This document shows positions 39,173 to 50,474 of a stretch of 64,000 nucleotides of DNA, in pieces. The stretch comes from Eublepharis macularius (Eukaryota; Chordata; Lepidosauria; Squamata; Eublepharidae). The translations under genes were made by a program, and so were the position numbers. Each line of letters starts with the position of its first letter. Position 1 is the first letter of the stretch. Where the stretch lies: assembly GCF_028583425.1 (NCBI RefSeq), contig NC_072806.1, forward strand, positions 32,038,001-32,102,000, read 5' to 3'. The notes under the pieces were generated by a model that worked only from the letters and a program-made list of their open reading frames with translations, was not told the origin of the DNA and did not search any database.

Positions 39173-40155
39173 CTCTCTCCCTGGGGAAACCCTGGGGGAA
39201 CTGCAGCCAGTCAAAGGATGTTAGAAGAGGAGCACTGAGCGCTGTCCCTTTCCTCAAGTTTCAGAGGGGGACAAACCAAAGAGTTAGAGAGGTCAGGGCA
39301 TCTGTTTACTGCTCTGACTATCCTTTGATGTGTAGATTGCTATTCTCAGGACTTCCTCCTCATGACATCCTTCTCTTCCTGGCTTTGTCACTACCACCAT
39401 CTCCTTCTCCCTTCTCTCCATCTTGCAACCATGGATGCAGGATTTGTCCTGCCATCCATGTCCATCCTTAGATAAGATAGGTAGATAGAGATCTATCTCT
39501 CCTCCTTTCCTATCAGAGTTTAGAGTTCCTATAATAAAGAACTCTTATTTCCCTTCTAAATATAAACAAGTGTATGGTTTGTTATTTTTCTCTCCTGTGC
39601 GCACACACACCAGCCAGCATAACCAGCTCACACCACCTATAATCACGCTTTTACTGCAAACGATATACTCTGCTAATGGCCCAACTATGGAATCCTTTAA
39701 TTAGGTTTCTGAGGCCAACATATGATTTATTTCTCAAAGGAGACAATACTGAGCTCAGTGGACGAATGGAATGACTTAGTATAAGGCAGCTTCAGATGCT
39801 CACATTAAGAGGTTTCCTTTTATTTTCCTGTTTGTAGCTATAGGTCCTTATTGTGGCCGTACAGGGGGGGATACCTTCTTGATAGTTGCATGTTTGCATG
39901 TTCTGGACCTACAGCAGCCTCAAGACCACCAGGAGGATCAAGAGATCTGGGGATCCCTCTGTGTGTATTTATTTTTTTAAAAAACGGTCTTGCTTTTCTG
40001 CTGGAAAAGCAGCCAAGGAACCAATGGAGAGCTGAATTATCCTACCAGCTTCCAGCCACCATACAGCAAATCCCATGAGATTCACCGTCTGTAATCATGC
40101 TGAATGTACAACATCCTTTGGACAAGCCTTCCTACAAATTATGTTGCCCACCCAC
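39173..40155. other. Intergenic stretch without recognised features
   Basis: A short GATAG-type run lies near 39475-39500 and an (AC)n run near 39602. No gene seen. Confidence 0.5.
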
Positions 40156-40362
40156 CAGGGCTTTTTTTCTGGGAAAAGAGGTGGTAAAACTCAGTGGTGG
40201 AACTCAGGACTGCACAACGATGTCACTTTGGGTCAGCTGGAACAAGGAGGGAGTTTTTTCAAGTTTAAATTGCTCTCGGTGAAAATGGTCACATGGCCAG
40301 TGGCCCCGCCCCCTGATCTCCAGACAGAGGGGAGTTTAGATTGCCCTCTGTGCCACTGCAAC
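40156..40362. mobile_element. hAT MITE family 1, right half missing
   Basis: CAGGGCTTTTTTTCTGGG start. Homology stops at the palindrome centre (GCCCTCTGTGCCACTG), so the right arm and terminal repeat are lost. Confidence 0.85.
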
Positions 40363-40387
40363 ATACCCCATCGCTAATTCTGTCCCC

Positions 40388-40623
40388 AGAGCTGCTGTAG
40401 CACAGTGGTTAAGTGGTTTGGCTGCAAATCAGCACTCTACTGGTCTGAATCCCACTCCTGCTGTGAGCTCAGTAGGTGGCCTTGGGTCAGCCACTCCTCT
40501 CAGCTCCCCAGCTGTATTGTGGGGATAATGATAATGCTAACTTGTCCACCGCTCTGGGTGGGGCACTAATCTGTCTAGAAGAGCGGTATATAAGTGCAGT
40601 TGTTGTTGTTGTTGTTGTTGTTA
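40388..40623 (+). repeat. tRNA-derived SINE, family C
   Basis: GAGCTGCTGTAGCACAGTGG head, GGTGGCCTTGGGTCAGCC body, CTCTGGGTGGGGCACTAATC tail, (TTG)n end. Confidence 0.84.
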
Positions 40624-41371
40624 TATCTGTTAAAGGTATAGATTCTTTTATTCAAACAGTCAAGATCCAGAACTAAATAGTACATTTATTGCAACAAACG
40701 GGAGCATTGCACAAGACAAGCTCCCCGAACATTTTGCTCATACATAGAAGTTAATGCACATCCTATATCCGACTGCCGCGTTTCCCTCTCCCTTTCCCCA
40801 TTGGCCAAGGTCCTCAGGGGGTACATCCTTTCCGAATTGCCTACCGATCCACCCCTGATTACATCTCCCCTTCCCCTTATTTGTTTTTACTTATAGTGGG
40901 TCAGACACATATTAGCTACGCACACTCTTTCCTTATATGTCTTCACGTTTTGCAAGCTGAGCAAACGTGAGCTGGTTAGAATCAGTTTCCAACCACAACG
41001 GTATTTAGCTCCTATTCATATGGGGCGCCGCATCCGCCTTTAGGGTTTCAACACATGATAAACGCTAACTGTTATGGTTGTTAACCCCTTCCTATCCACT
41101 CAAGCAATGCTCTCCTAGGACCCAGCAACATCAGCCGTGTCACCAACAGTTTGTCACCTGCATGGCCCGGGTTATGTTAGATACTACCAGGGGACAGCTA
41201 GCTCTTCTGGACATGCTCCATGCAAGTGAAAAAAGGATACAAATCAGCTATTAAAAATGGGGACTAGTAAGGACAGTGTTTCGGCCCCCCTGGGGCATTC
41301 AATAACAGAGGCTGCAGTTCTCCAGCAGAACAGTTTCTAAGAGAAATTTCCGACAGAAGTTGTGTAGACGT
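40624..41371. other. Intergenic stretch without recognised features
   Basis: No supported gene. Possibly old repeat remnants. Confidence 0.45.
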
Positions 41372-41545
41372 GTGCCATCAAGTTGCAACCGACTTATGGT
41401 GACTCCAGCGAGGGGCTTTCCAGGCAAGTGAGCAGCAGAGGGGGCTTGCCATTGCCTTCCTCTGCACAGCTACCCCAGCCTTCCTCTGTGGTCTCCCATC
41501 CAAGTACTGATCGTGCTTAGCTTCCAAAATCTGATGAGACGGGGC
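41372..41545 (-). repeat. 5S rRNA-derived SINE
   Basis: GCCATCAAGTTGCAACCGAC tail and GGTCTCCCATCCAAGTACTG head complement. Confidence 0.82.
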
Positions 41546-41640
41546 TCAAAGAGAAGTTACTGGATTAGAATTCTTATGTAGACCCGACAGTCTCAAATTT
41601 GGGTTCAACAGGGATATGGATGGGATGAAATGAAATGAAA

Positions 41641-41820
41641 TCCTGCCCTCAAGTCATAGCTGACTTACGGCAACCCCCGGTGGGGTTTCCATGGCAAGAG
41701 ACTAATGGAGGTGGTTTGCCATCACCTGCCTTTGCAACCCTGGTCTTTGCTGGAGGTCTCCCATCCAATTACTAACTAACTCTACCAGCCGACCCTACTT
41801 AGCTTCTGAGGTCTGCCAGT
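41641..41820 (-). repeat. 5S rRNA-derived SINE
   Basis: CCTCAAGTCATAGCTGACTT tail, GGAGGTCTCCCATCCAATTA and CTTAGCTTCTGAGGTCTGCC head complement. Confidence 0.82.
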
Positions 41821-41843
41821 ATAATAATAACAACATTTGATTT

Positions 41844-42325
41844 TAGGGTTGCTAGGCCCCCTCAACCTCCCGGCGGGGGACAGGTGCCTGGCACTTACCT
41901 TTGTGGAGAGGGGTGTGTGTGCACATGGAGCGCCCGCCCCCCCCCCCACAGGCACGATGATGTCACTTCAGGAGTGACGTCATCACGCGCCCCCTGGGCA
42001 GGCCCATTTTTGGGCACTGTGGAGCGCTCCTGTGCTCCGCAGCGCCAGAAATGGGCCATTCTGCCATGGATCGGGCCTGTTTTTGAGGCGCTGTGCTCCG
42101 CAGCAGCTCAAAAACGGGCCCAATCTGCACCGAAATGGGCCTGTTTTGGGCGCTGTGGAGTGCAGGAGCGCTCCCGCGCTCCACAGCAGCCCCAATCTGG
42201 GCCAAAACGGGCCTGATCCCGGCGGCTGTGGCACACAGGAGCACGCTGCACCGCAGGGGAGCACACAAGGAAGCTTCTCAGGTAAGTGGGGGCGGGGTGT
42301 GGGGAGCGGGGGCGGGGGATCCCTA
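41844..42325. mobile_element. Long TAGGGTTGCC-family hAT element inside a SINE
   Basis: TAGGGTTGCTAGGCC at the left, GATCCCTA at the right. Exact 8-bp duplication TTTGATTT (41836-41843 and 42326-42333). It lies in the tail of the family A SINE at 41821-42653. Confidence 0.92.
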
Positions 42326-42653
42326 TTTGATTTATATACTGCCCATCAGGGCAACTTAACACCCACTCAGCGGTTTACAAAGTATGTTATTATTATCCCA
42401 ACAACAAACACCCTATGAAGTGGGTGGGGCTGAGAGAGCTCTGGAAGAGCTGTGACTGACCCAAGGTCACCCAGCTGGCTTCAAGTGGAGGAGTGGGGAA
42501 TCAAACCTGGCTCTCCAGATTAGAGTCCTGCCGCTCTTAAGTGACTGACCCAAAGTCACCCAGCTGGCTACAAGTGGAGGAGTGGGGAATCAAACCCGGT
42601 TCTCCAGATTAGATACCCATGCTCTTACCCACTACACCAAACTGGCTCTCATC
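42326..42653 (-). repeat. tRNA-derived SINE, family A, with duplicated head
   Basis: The SINE tail starts at 41821 and is interrupted by the hAT element. The head part (GACCCAAGGTCACCCAGCTG ... CTCCAGATTAG) occurs twice in tandem (about 42450-42540 and 42541-42653). Confidence 0.82.
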
Positions 42654-42659
42654 AGGTTT

Positions 42660-43727
42660 GCCTGGGCTATCCAGGTCAGGTCGGTTAGCTCATTACAGGT
42701 ATATATCCACTATTCAGTGGTGCCCTTTTCTTAAAAAAGAAGAAGCGCCGGTACTCATGATGTTTGCTGCCTGGAGTGCCCAAGCCTGCCAGCTGAATGG
42801 GGTGCCAATACTGTGGAAAGATGCTGGTACTGTACATAGTGCATAGTGCCAGGAAAAGGCCCTGCTTCAGATACATCCTGCTAATCAATATTGGATAGTG
42901 ACCCCTACCCGTGCTGAGAGGCTGCAGCCATATGGCTGGATTCTCTTTTCCCTTTTTTATCACTGCCTTGAATGCAGAAGCCTTTACACTGTGGCAATGA
43001 AGCATTCACATGGGCGCTTGGGGGCACTTTCACCCATCACCCGTCATTTCCCCTGCCTTCCCCCATGCCCCGTTGGATGGTTTGTTTTGGACTTTAAAAA
43101 AAAATGGTAATTGCTAAATCCCTATAGCATTGCAATGACTTGTCGCAAGAATCTACCGCTTCCTCTAAATTGTCAACTTTGATTTTAAAAAGGGGAAACT
43201 CTAGCTCTGTTAGTTTTATTTTAAGTATATTAACTGCCCTGTGGACTGTGATACACATAAGTAAAACACTGAAAAGGTTGTATGAATAAGCCAATTAAAA
43301 TGAGCAACAGCCGGCTGGAACTCAGCAGGGACTTGCAATATGCTCCGCGCCAAAGCACTGCCAGCGGAACGTACCTCATTGGCAAGACAGCTCAGCTTGA
43401 AAGAAGCACCACTTAGGGATTTAATGGGGCTCAGCTGGATTAACATGCCAGGAAAGAGTCTTTGAGGCCAAGCTGCCCTTGAACAGTTCCGTCTCCCACT
43501 TCCCAGACTGTGCTTTTACAATTAACTTCCTTGGTCTGGGCACACGGCCAAAGGCCCGTGCTTCATTCTCCTTCCAGACTCACAAGAATGATCTGACTGC
43601 AGATATTATTCCTGTACATGGTCTTGGGTGCGAAACAAGAGGCATGCTCATCAGGAGACATGTGGGTGGCAAGAGAGACTTAGAGCCCTCTTCTGTCTTT
43701 GCATTGGCATAAGAACTCTGGGTGGCC
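42660..43727. other. Intergenic stretch without recognised features
   Basis: No supported gene. A CTTTAAAAAAAAATGG run lies at 43092-43107. Confidence 0.45.
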
Positions 43728-43938
43728 AACTCCAGATTGGGAAATTCCTTGAGATTCGGGGGCAGAGCCTGGGGATGACAGAGTTCGGGGAGGGGAAGGA
43801 GGTCAGCAGGGTCTTTGTGCCATAGAATCCATTCCCTGAAGCTCCCATTCCCTCCAGGGGAACTGATCTCGATAGTCTGGAGATCAGTTGTAATGCTGGG
43901 AGAACTCCAGGGCTCACCTGGAGTTTGGCAACCCAACT
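43728..43938. mobile_element. TAGGGTTGCC-family MITE
   Basis: GGTGGCCAACTCCAGATTGG to CACCTGGAGTTTGGCAACCC with the usual internal blocks. Duplication not recognised. Confidence 0.75.
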
Positions 43939-44098
43939 CCCAAACCACCTTCCTGGAGACAGCTCAAAACTGGTTTTTCTCTCTTCATCCCTCTTTAGTA
44001 TTTCCTTGAGCAATGAAGGGGCATTAAATAAAAGACCAGGGGGGACTCGTTTCTTGGCTCAGAGATAATGGAGTGGGTGCCTAGAGTTTTGCATCCCA

Positions 44099-44200
44099 GA
44101 GCCAAGCTACAAGTGAGGAATGACACTTGCCTGGCAAGTGAACAGACTCACGTGTATTCCTCCCTGTTCACTTGCCCTCCACTTGCGCTCCACTCACTAT
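44099..44200. mobile_element. Snap-back MITE, left arm only
   Basis: GAGCCAAGCTACAAGTGAGG followed by CACTTGCCTGGCAAGTGAAC and CTCCCTGTTCACTTGC. The right terminal repeat is missing. Related to 50092 and 50650. Confidence 0.75.
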
Positions 44201-44940
44201 CTTGGAGAAGAGATTGGCCAGCACGCAAGGGGGGTGGGGGAGCTTGCCTTGGCCATAAATAAATCTGCTTCTAAAGCAAAAGGACAAATGGATGCCCTGC
44301 TGGTCTGGATTAGAGAGTATTTTTTAAAATGATACAAGGAGATAGAAAGGAAAAGGACACCCCTTCTCATGTCTGCTGTTTGAAGCTAGAACTTCAAGCT
44401 AATTTCATTGTGAAGGCAGCCCTGGAAGAGTGAACAAGGACCCCCACTCACCCGGCAGCAGAGGGAGGGCACTGAAGAGATGGGGGCAGTCTTTGTAACC
44501 TCATAAAAGTTTTTAAAAACCTAAAGGACTTTAGTAATTCCAGGTTAATTCATCAAATACACACACAGGTGAGCTCTAGGATGGTGCCGAATCCCTCGAG
44601 TCACCCTAATGAGCAACTGTTTTGTCTACAAGCTCCCCCTGGAGAGGCACATTCAAGGGTACCCACACACACACACATCGGTCTAATTAGAGAGCAATTA
44701 TTGGTGATGCCAGGCTACGCCTCGCCTTGCACGAAACTGCTCCAGGGACAGGGCCATTTTGCTGCCTTGTGCTGGAAGCCACCTCCCGCCTAGCCTGGGT
44801 GTGAAAAGACAGCTACATCTGGCAGCATGCCTTTGGCAGACGGGGCTGCTTCTCCTGGGCTTGCTGCAGGCCCCAGAATGAAGGCAGCAAAAGCGGCAGA
44901 GCTGAAGAGAGACTTTAGCATCACATATCCTTTGAGCACC
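44201..44940. other. Intergenic stretch without recognised features
   Basis: No supported gene; short (CA)n runs near 44563 and 44662. Confidence 0.45.
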
Positions 44941-44948
44941 CTGACCTG

Positions 44949-45149
44949 GGCCAATTCCAGACGGCCCCCTGCCTCGCGAAACGTCGCGCGTCGTCGCGCG
45001 TCGTTGCGCAGAAAACGCGAAATATCGCGTTTTCTCGCGCGAGGTCGCGCAAAACTCGCGCGAGAAAACGCGATATTTCGCGTTTTCTGCGCAACGACGC
45101 GCGACGACGCGCGACGTTTCGCGAGGCAGGGGGCCGTCTGGAATCGGCC
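44949..45149. mobile_element. CpG-dense snap-back MITE (Harbinger-like)
   Basis: Two 95-bp arms, identical as reverse complements except one base, around an 11-bp loop. Ends are GGCCAATTCCAGACGG and CCGTCTGGAATCGGCC. Duplication CTG on both sides. It splits a 5S SINE (TGACCTG | CTGGATAGCC). The arms are packed with CGCG. Confidence 0.9.
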
Positions 45150-45345
45150 CTGGATAGCCCAGGTGAGTCCGATCTTGTCAGATCTCAGAAGCTAAGCAGG
45201 GTCGGCCTTGGTTAGTAATTGGGTGGAAGACCTCCAACGACCAGAGTTGCAGAGGCAGGCAATGGCAAACCACCTCTGTTAGTCTCTTGCTATGAAAACC
45301 CCATGGGGGGGTGTCACCATGTCAACTATGGCTTGAGGGCAGGAT
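45150..45345 (+). repeat. 5S rRNA-derived SINE
   Basis: CAGATCTCAGAAGCTAAGCA and GGTTAGTAATTGGGTGGAAG head, GCAGAGGCAGGCAATGGCAA body. Its 5' end lies left of the MITE at 44949. Confidence 0.88.
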
Positions 45346-45353
45346 TCCATTTA

Positions 45354-45562
45354 GCCCTGACCTGGGTAGCCCAGGTGAGCCTGATCTGGTCAGATCTCAG
45401 AAGCTAAGCAGGGTCAGCCTTGGTTAGTAATTGGATAGGGGACCTCCAGGGAAGACCGTGTTTGCAGAGGCAGGCGATGGCAAACCACTTCTATTAGTCT
45501 CTTGCCATGAAACCCCCACCAGGGGTCGCCATAAGTCAGCTAAGACTTGAGGGCATTCTCTA
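45354..45562 (+). repeat. 5S rRNA-derived SINE
   Basis: Complete copy: CCTGACCTGGGTAGCCCAGG, AGATCTCAGAAGCTAAGCAG, GGTTAGTAATTGGATAGGGG and tail AAGTCAGCTAAGACTTGAGG. Confidence 0.9.
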
Positions 45563-45654
45563 CCACCATCCCTCGAGCCTTTCTCTTAGTTTCAGTCCCA
45601 CCAAAAGATGAGCTGGGCATGCTATTCCATCTGAAGTTCTGTTTAGCATCGTGA

Positions 45655-45762
45655 ACACCAAACAAATGAAGATACCTTCATCTGAAGAAAACTTCATCTG
45701 GTCTCAAATCTTGCTCTTCTACTGCAGACCAACATGGCTATCCACGAGAAACTTGGTCCATC
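45655..45762 (+). mobile_element. Penelope-like terminal fragment
   Basis: CTGAAGAAAACTTCATCTGG, then TCTTGCTCTTCTACTGCAGA and CCAACATGGCTATCC, as in the fragments at 18656 and 56885. Confidence 0.45.
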
Positions 45763-46064
45763 GAGATCAGCCGTGCCCCTCTGACAGAGGGCTTTTACAC
45801 CATGGGCAACCTGAGCCTCTGAACAGTTGTTGTCATGGACTGAACCTACTGTATGCAAAGTCCCTCTTCTTTCAGAGGTAGGGTACACGCTTTTAAACAG
45901 ATAGATTCTCTCTGATGATGGATAGGTTTTATACCTCTAGTTAGGCACTTGGTGATGGAGAGTGCCCTCAAGTCATAGCTGACTTATGGCGACCCCCTGG
46001 CAGGGTTTTCATGGCACGAGACTAACTGGCTTGCCCTTGCCTGCCTCTGCAACCTTTATGTAAG

Positions 46065-46883
46065 TTGGTTAATTGGTTAAACAACCAAGATACTAACATC
46101 CAGTTTACATGGAACTGTGACCAGAATTTCATTAACTTTTTGGACGTTACAGTATACAGAAATAGTAATAATAGGCTCTGTGTACGTCCTTATAGTAAAC
46201 CAACAGACTGCCACCCCTATTTAGAATACAACTCTTTCCACCCACCCCATTTGATAAGAAACATCCCTTATGGACAGTTATTAAGAATAAAAAGAAATTC
46301 TTCTACCACGGAGGATTACAATAAGGGCTGTCAGACACTGGCGAAACATTTTACTCAAAAGGGTTATCCAACTAGAATTATTGTCCAGGGAGTCCGTAGG
46401 AACACCTTAATAAATAAAAAAAGACAGGCTGCAAAAGAACGACTAACATGGGCCATGGACTATACTCCACTGTCGGGACAGATTAAGAAAATAGTCCATA
46501 AATACTGGCCATTACTTACTGAGATTCCAGGGTGCGAAAGGGAACCAGATATTGGCTATAGAAGAATCACTAATATCAAGGATATCCAGGTTCATTCAGC
46601 CTCACGGAGGATTGACCGGGAGGAGAGCCTAGTGGGTAGATTACCTCCCCCTAAGGGTACTTTTAGATGCGCACATTGCGCAGCATGTAAATATATGCTA
46701 CAGGGAAATTCTGTGGAACTAGGTAGTATCAATGTTAAGGTTCGCCTGAAACAACTTATCACATACCAAACCATGGGGGTGGTCTATTTGATTATATGCC
46801 TGTGCCCTAAATTATATGTGGGTAGCACTACGCATCCATTACGGGTACGGATTCTGGAACACGTATCAAGAATTAAAAATTGA
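46065..46883 (+). pseudogene. PLE reverse transcriptase C-terminus + GIY-YIG (Neptune-like), broken
   Basis: 272 codons: NFINFLDVTVYRN (thumb FLDV), YSKPTDCHPYLEYNS, NIPYGQLLRIKRN, then FRCAHCAACKYM (Cys-rich linker) and MGVVYLIICLCPKLYVGSTT (GIY-YIG). Upstream catalytic motifs, including the D-D pair, are missing because of 5' truncation. A TGA ends the frame inside the endonuclease, and homologous sequence continues after it in shifted frames (HFLDKKHN; RWIHSLNTMHPWGLNNEL). Not functional. Confidence 0.9.
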
Positions 46884-47404
46884 GTATTAGAAGCGCCACT
46901 CACACAACATTTTTTGGACAAGAAGCATAACACAAGAAGACATTAGAGTGGCAGGTCTCTATACTACCATTAGAGAATCTGACCTGCAATTACATCTCCT
47001 CCAGAAAGAGGCAAGATGGATTCATTCTTTAAATACCATGCACCCATGGGGCTTGAACAATGAACTGTCTTTGAAATGCTTTTTGGTATAGATGGATATT
47101 TGCCATTTGGGGATAATATGTTGTAAGTTTTCTTAGGATCAGGATGGCTCCAATGTATAAAAGCTAGAATCCCCAAACCCATAGTATGTAGGATTCTTTC
47201 CACGTCCATGGGTGTTCTTTCTTTTTTCTTTTTTTTTTTTTTAAATAAACATGGGTGTTCTTTCGGCGCGTATGTTATGCAACTGTGTACTGGTAAGCTG
47301 GATGTTTGTTTGTTATGTTTACTATTATCATTGTGAAGAAATACACGTAAAGCCAGGAGTGGTTTATATTGTATGGCATTTATTTTTGAAATGTGGATAT
47401 AGCT

Positions 47405-47440
47405 GGTTGCCCCTGATGAAGTCCTTATGGACGAAGAACT
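47405..47440 (+). ncRNA. Degenerate hammerhead-like core in the second PLE
   Basis: CTGATGA (47413-47419), stem GTCC/GGAC with a TTAT loop, then GAAG in place of GAAA (47433-47436). The last core base differs and no stem I pairing is obvious, so it is probably inactive. Confidence 0.4.
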
Positions 47441-47982
47441 ATAGGAAAATCTGCCAGTCTTAGTTCCGGGCACTGCTGGGCTCTCCAACTTTCATCTCTG
47501 GCCCAGCCACGTACCTTTCCATCTTGGCTTTTGAAAAATTTGAAAAAAGAAAAAAAGTTAAAGACACATTATTTTGAGTCTCTAAAGACTTTTTCTGCTG
47601 CATCGCCGTCACACCCTCAGGTCCTCTTGAAGAGGACTCTTGTTTCCGTGTATTATAAATGCTGAAAAATGTTGAGAAATGATATGAGAAATGATATGTA
47701 ATATGATGTAATTATGCATTATTGTTAAAATCACTTGAAAAGATCCATAAACTGTTGCACTATAGTATTGTAGAATCTTTCTTCCCGATGGTCCTTTGAC
47801 CACCTTTATTTAGTGACTGTAATCGGGAACAGCCTTATCTTTCTGCCTCGGCAACCTTGGCTTTCATTAGAGGTTTCCCATCCAATTATTAACCCAGGCT
47901 GACCCTGCTTAGCTTCTGAGATCTGACCAGATCAGGCTCACCTCGGCTTTCCAGGTCAGGGCCTGCACGCATGCTTGGTGGT

Positions 47983-48150
47983 GGTGCCCTCAAGTCATAG
48001 CTGAGGTTGGGTTTTCCATGGCAGGGGTTCTTCATTGGAGGTCTGGTCTTCATTGGCGGTCTTCCATCCAATTATTAATCAAGGCTGACCATGCTTAGCT
48101 TCGAGAACAGGCTCACCTGGGCAATCCAGGTCAGGGCAGTTAGGCAACTA
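47983..48150 (-). repeat. 5S rRNA-derived SINE
   Basis: CCCTCAAGTCATAGCTGAGG tail, GGTCTTCCATCCAATTATTA and CATGCTTAGCTTCGAGAACA head complement; some internal deletions. Confidence 0.78.
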
Positions 48151-48485
48151 GCACTGGAGAAACTAGCCAGGCAGAACAAGCTGATCATGGAGGAGAGGTC
48201 AGTCTGGAGGCACCAAAGAGCAGCTGAGTACCTTTCCTGAGCCTCATGTGGACCTTCTGCAGAAACATGGTCTATATGCAGCAGTGACATTCGGGTTATG
48301 CCCTGCCTGCTCTGTATGCCCCATCTGTACCCTCCTGTTTTGTGTGCAGGATAGAGATGGTATGGTTGTTGCCCATCAGGATGTGTGGGCATGGGGTTGG
48401 ATCCAGCAATCCATGGACCCGAGGGGTGGAGAAAGTGGATAGAAAGTGCTTTCTCACCCTCTCCCATTAATACCAGAACTCGGGG

Positions 48486-48625
48486 ATTCCCAATGAAGTT
48501 GATGGGCAATAGCTTCAGGACGGACAAAAGGAAACCCTTCTTCACTTAGTGCATAATTAAGTGATGGAATTCACTGCCAGAAGACATAGGGGAAGGAGGG
48601 GTTTCCAGCTTCCCTGCCATACTGT
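48486..48625 (+). repeat. CR1-like LINE 3' fragment
   Basis: AAGTTGATGGGCAATAGCTT, GGAAACCCTTCTTCACTTAG and GGAATTCACTGCCAGAAGAC are typical of reptilian CR1/L3 3' ends. Confidence 0.65.
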
Positions 48626-48991
48626 TTTCATTAGGATGTTTGCCCCTTTCTCTGGCTCCATGTGTCCTATAGAAAGAGGCAAACAAGCTCCCTCTCCCAG
48701 TGAAAACAACATGCGAGGAAAGCCAGAAGCCCCCAACCCCCCACTTTTGCAGTGCTGAGTGGAGCAATGGAGGGCTTTCAAGATAAGTTCTCCCACTCAC
48801 GTGTGTGACACCAAGTCTGGCATCCACGCCCTGACTCATGTCTGCTTTGGCTGTAATGTGTACTCTGGCTGTGAGAGAGAGAGCACGGTGTTCTCATGGT
48901 GTGCGAAAGAGAGTGCTCAAGCACAGAGGCAGGGAAGGAAGAAGCCTTTGAAGGAAGAAAATCCCTGAGATTCACATTCTTGGTAAACAAA

Positions 48992-49168
48992 GGTCGTTTT
49001 CACACGTTGTTAACATCGCGCAACACTCATGGACTGCTAGCATCTTTATGGTGCGATTTCTAGCGTCACCATGAAAACAGAATCATGACGGGGTGACGTC
49101 AGAAATCACCACGATGATGCCACCGTTCCGTGAGTGTTGTCTAATGTTAACGATGTGCGAAAACAGCC
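48992..49168. mobile_element. Snap-back MITE, GGxCGTTTTC ends
   Basis: GGTCGTTTTCACACGTTGTT and ACGATGTGCGAAAACAGCC are imperfect terminal inverted repeats. Flanks AAA on both sides. About 177 bp; Harbinger-like by duplication size. Confidence 0.75.
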
Positions 49169-49219
49169 AAAGAAACAGCAACGGAATAATAACTGTGCTT
49201 CTAGACTGCTCTTCTAGAC

Positions 49220-49388
49220 GTGCCTCGCCCAGAGCGGTGAACAAGTTAGCGTTATTATTATCCCCACAATACAGCTGGGGAGCTGGGGCTTAACCAAGGC
49301 CGCCTGCTGAGCTCATGGTAGTAGTGGGAGTCAAACCAGAAGAGCGCATTCACAGCCCAACCGCTTAACCATTATATTACAGCAGCTC
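49220..49388 (-). repeat. tRNA-derived SINE, family C
   Basis: Complement of the head (AACCGCTTAACCATTATATT) and tail TGCCTCGCCCAGAGCGGTGA. Directly followed by a second copy. Confidence 0.8.
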
Positions 49389-49606
49389 ACTGTGCACTTA
49401 TATACCTCTCTTCTAGACAGATTAGTGCCACACTCAGAGCAGTTAACAAAGTCAGTGTTATTATTATCCATAATATACAGCTGGGGAGCTGGGGCCGAGA
49501 GGAGTGGCTTATTCAAGGCCGCCTACTGAGGTGGTGGCAGTAGTGGGATTCGAACCAGCAGAATGCTGATTTGCAGTCAAACCACTTAACCACTGTGCTA
49601 CAGCAG
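49389..49606 (-). repeat. tRNA-derived SINE, family C
   Basis: TAGACAGATTAGTGCCACAC tail complement and CCACTTAACCACTGTGCTAC head complement. Confidence 0.82.
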
Positions 49607-49859
49607 AAAAGAGGAGAGGAAGGATCTGACCTGTCTAGTTTATGGCTAGTTCTGTGGCCCTGTATAGATTTTCTGGTGTGCTGGGTGCAAAGAGCCATTG
49701 CACCACCCTTCACTTCCAATGTTTAGAAGATCTGGCTCATTCACACAGTCTATGTCTAACATATATTTGTACACATGTTAAAAGCTGTAGCAAAAACATG
49801 GCAAAGGCCCTGGGCCTACAGATTATACTTGTTCTAATCTTGACATAAACATTTTCTTT

Positions 49860-49865
49860 TTTATT
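49860..49865 (-). terminator. Candidate ITGAE polyadenylation signal (AATAAA)
   Basis: TTTATT on the plus strand is AATAAA for ITGAE, about 530 bp past the stop codon. It is the first perfect hexamer I noticed downstream and is unproven. Confidence 0.3.
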
Positions 49866-50091
49866 CAACCAGAAGAGTCAACACTTGGAAAAGACATTCA
49901 CAAATCCAAACTAGTTGCAACCTAAATGAACACATGATAATCACAGCCAACCTAAGCAGACTCACACCTTTCTAAGCTCGCTGATAAGAAGGATATAATT
50001 CGGCTTAAGACAGCCTTGCAGGTCATCCAACCACCCCGCCCCCATCCATAAGATTCCCAGATCAGATTTGGAAGTAAATTGTGTCAAGTCA

Positions 50092-50281
50092 GGGCCAAGC
50101 TACAAGTGACGAATGACACTTGCTGGCAAGTGAACAGACTCACGTGTTTTCCTCCCTGTTCACTTGCCATTCACTTGCGTTCCACTTGAGCAAGTCGAGA
50201 GCAAGTGAATAGCAAGCGAACAGGGAGGAATTCACGTGAGTCTGTTCACTTGCCAGGCAAGTGTCATTCGTCACTTGGCCC
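50092..50281. mobile_element. Snap-back MITE, GGGCCAAGCTACAAGTGACG ends
   Basis: Long palindrome with TCA duplicated on both sides (50089-50091 and 50282-50284). It lies 110 bp beyond the ITGAE stop codon, so it is probably in the 3' UTR if the signal at 49860 is used. Confidence 0.88.
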
Positions 50282-50390
50282 TCAGACTGGAGCCCTTCTC
50301 AGCTTATGGGGTGGGGAGATAAAATAAGAAACTGGAGCTTGATTTTCTCTTGTTTCTTTCTACGCAGCCGGAAGGAGTCCCCGGAGGATT

Positions 50391-50474
50391 TCATCCACAA
50401 CTGGAATCTTGCTCCATTAAGGAATTGCGCTGCTCTTCCAACATATTTTTGTAATTCCTTTTGAAGAAGCCACC
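50391..50474 (-). CDS. ITGAE: ITGAE last coding exon, cytoplasmic tail
   Basis: GGFFKRNYKNMLEEQRNSLM then EQDSSCG and a TGA stop at 50391-50393. GFFKR is the invariant integrin alpha membrane-proximal motif that clasps the beta chain. The preceding position is Gly, where mammalian alpha-E has Cys. Confidence 0.95.
   Translation of the reverse strand, partial: GGFFKRNYKNMLEEQRNSLMEQDSSCG

Larger units (their letters stand above)
46057..47842 (+). mobile_element. Second Penelope-like element, 5'-truncated, different lineage
   Basis: 1786 bp between a 16-bp duplication CTGCCTCTGCAACCTT / CTGCCTCGGCAACCTT (15 of 16). It encodes the end of a reverse transcriptase, a CxxCxxC linker and a GIY-YIG domain, then a long 3' region with a T-rich run (47221-47242). 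The linker and KPTD motif resemble Neptune-type PLEs (from family knowledge). Confidence 0.88.
45950..47990 (-). repeat. 5S rRNA-derived SINE split by a second PLE
   Basis: Left part 45950-46056 (CAAGTCATAGCTGACTTATG) and right part 47843-47975 (TTTCCCATCCAATTATTAAC, CTTAGCTTCTGAGATCTGAC). The interruption is the element at 46057-47842. Confidence 0.88.
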
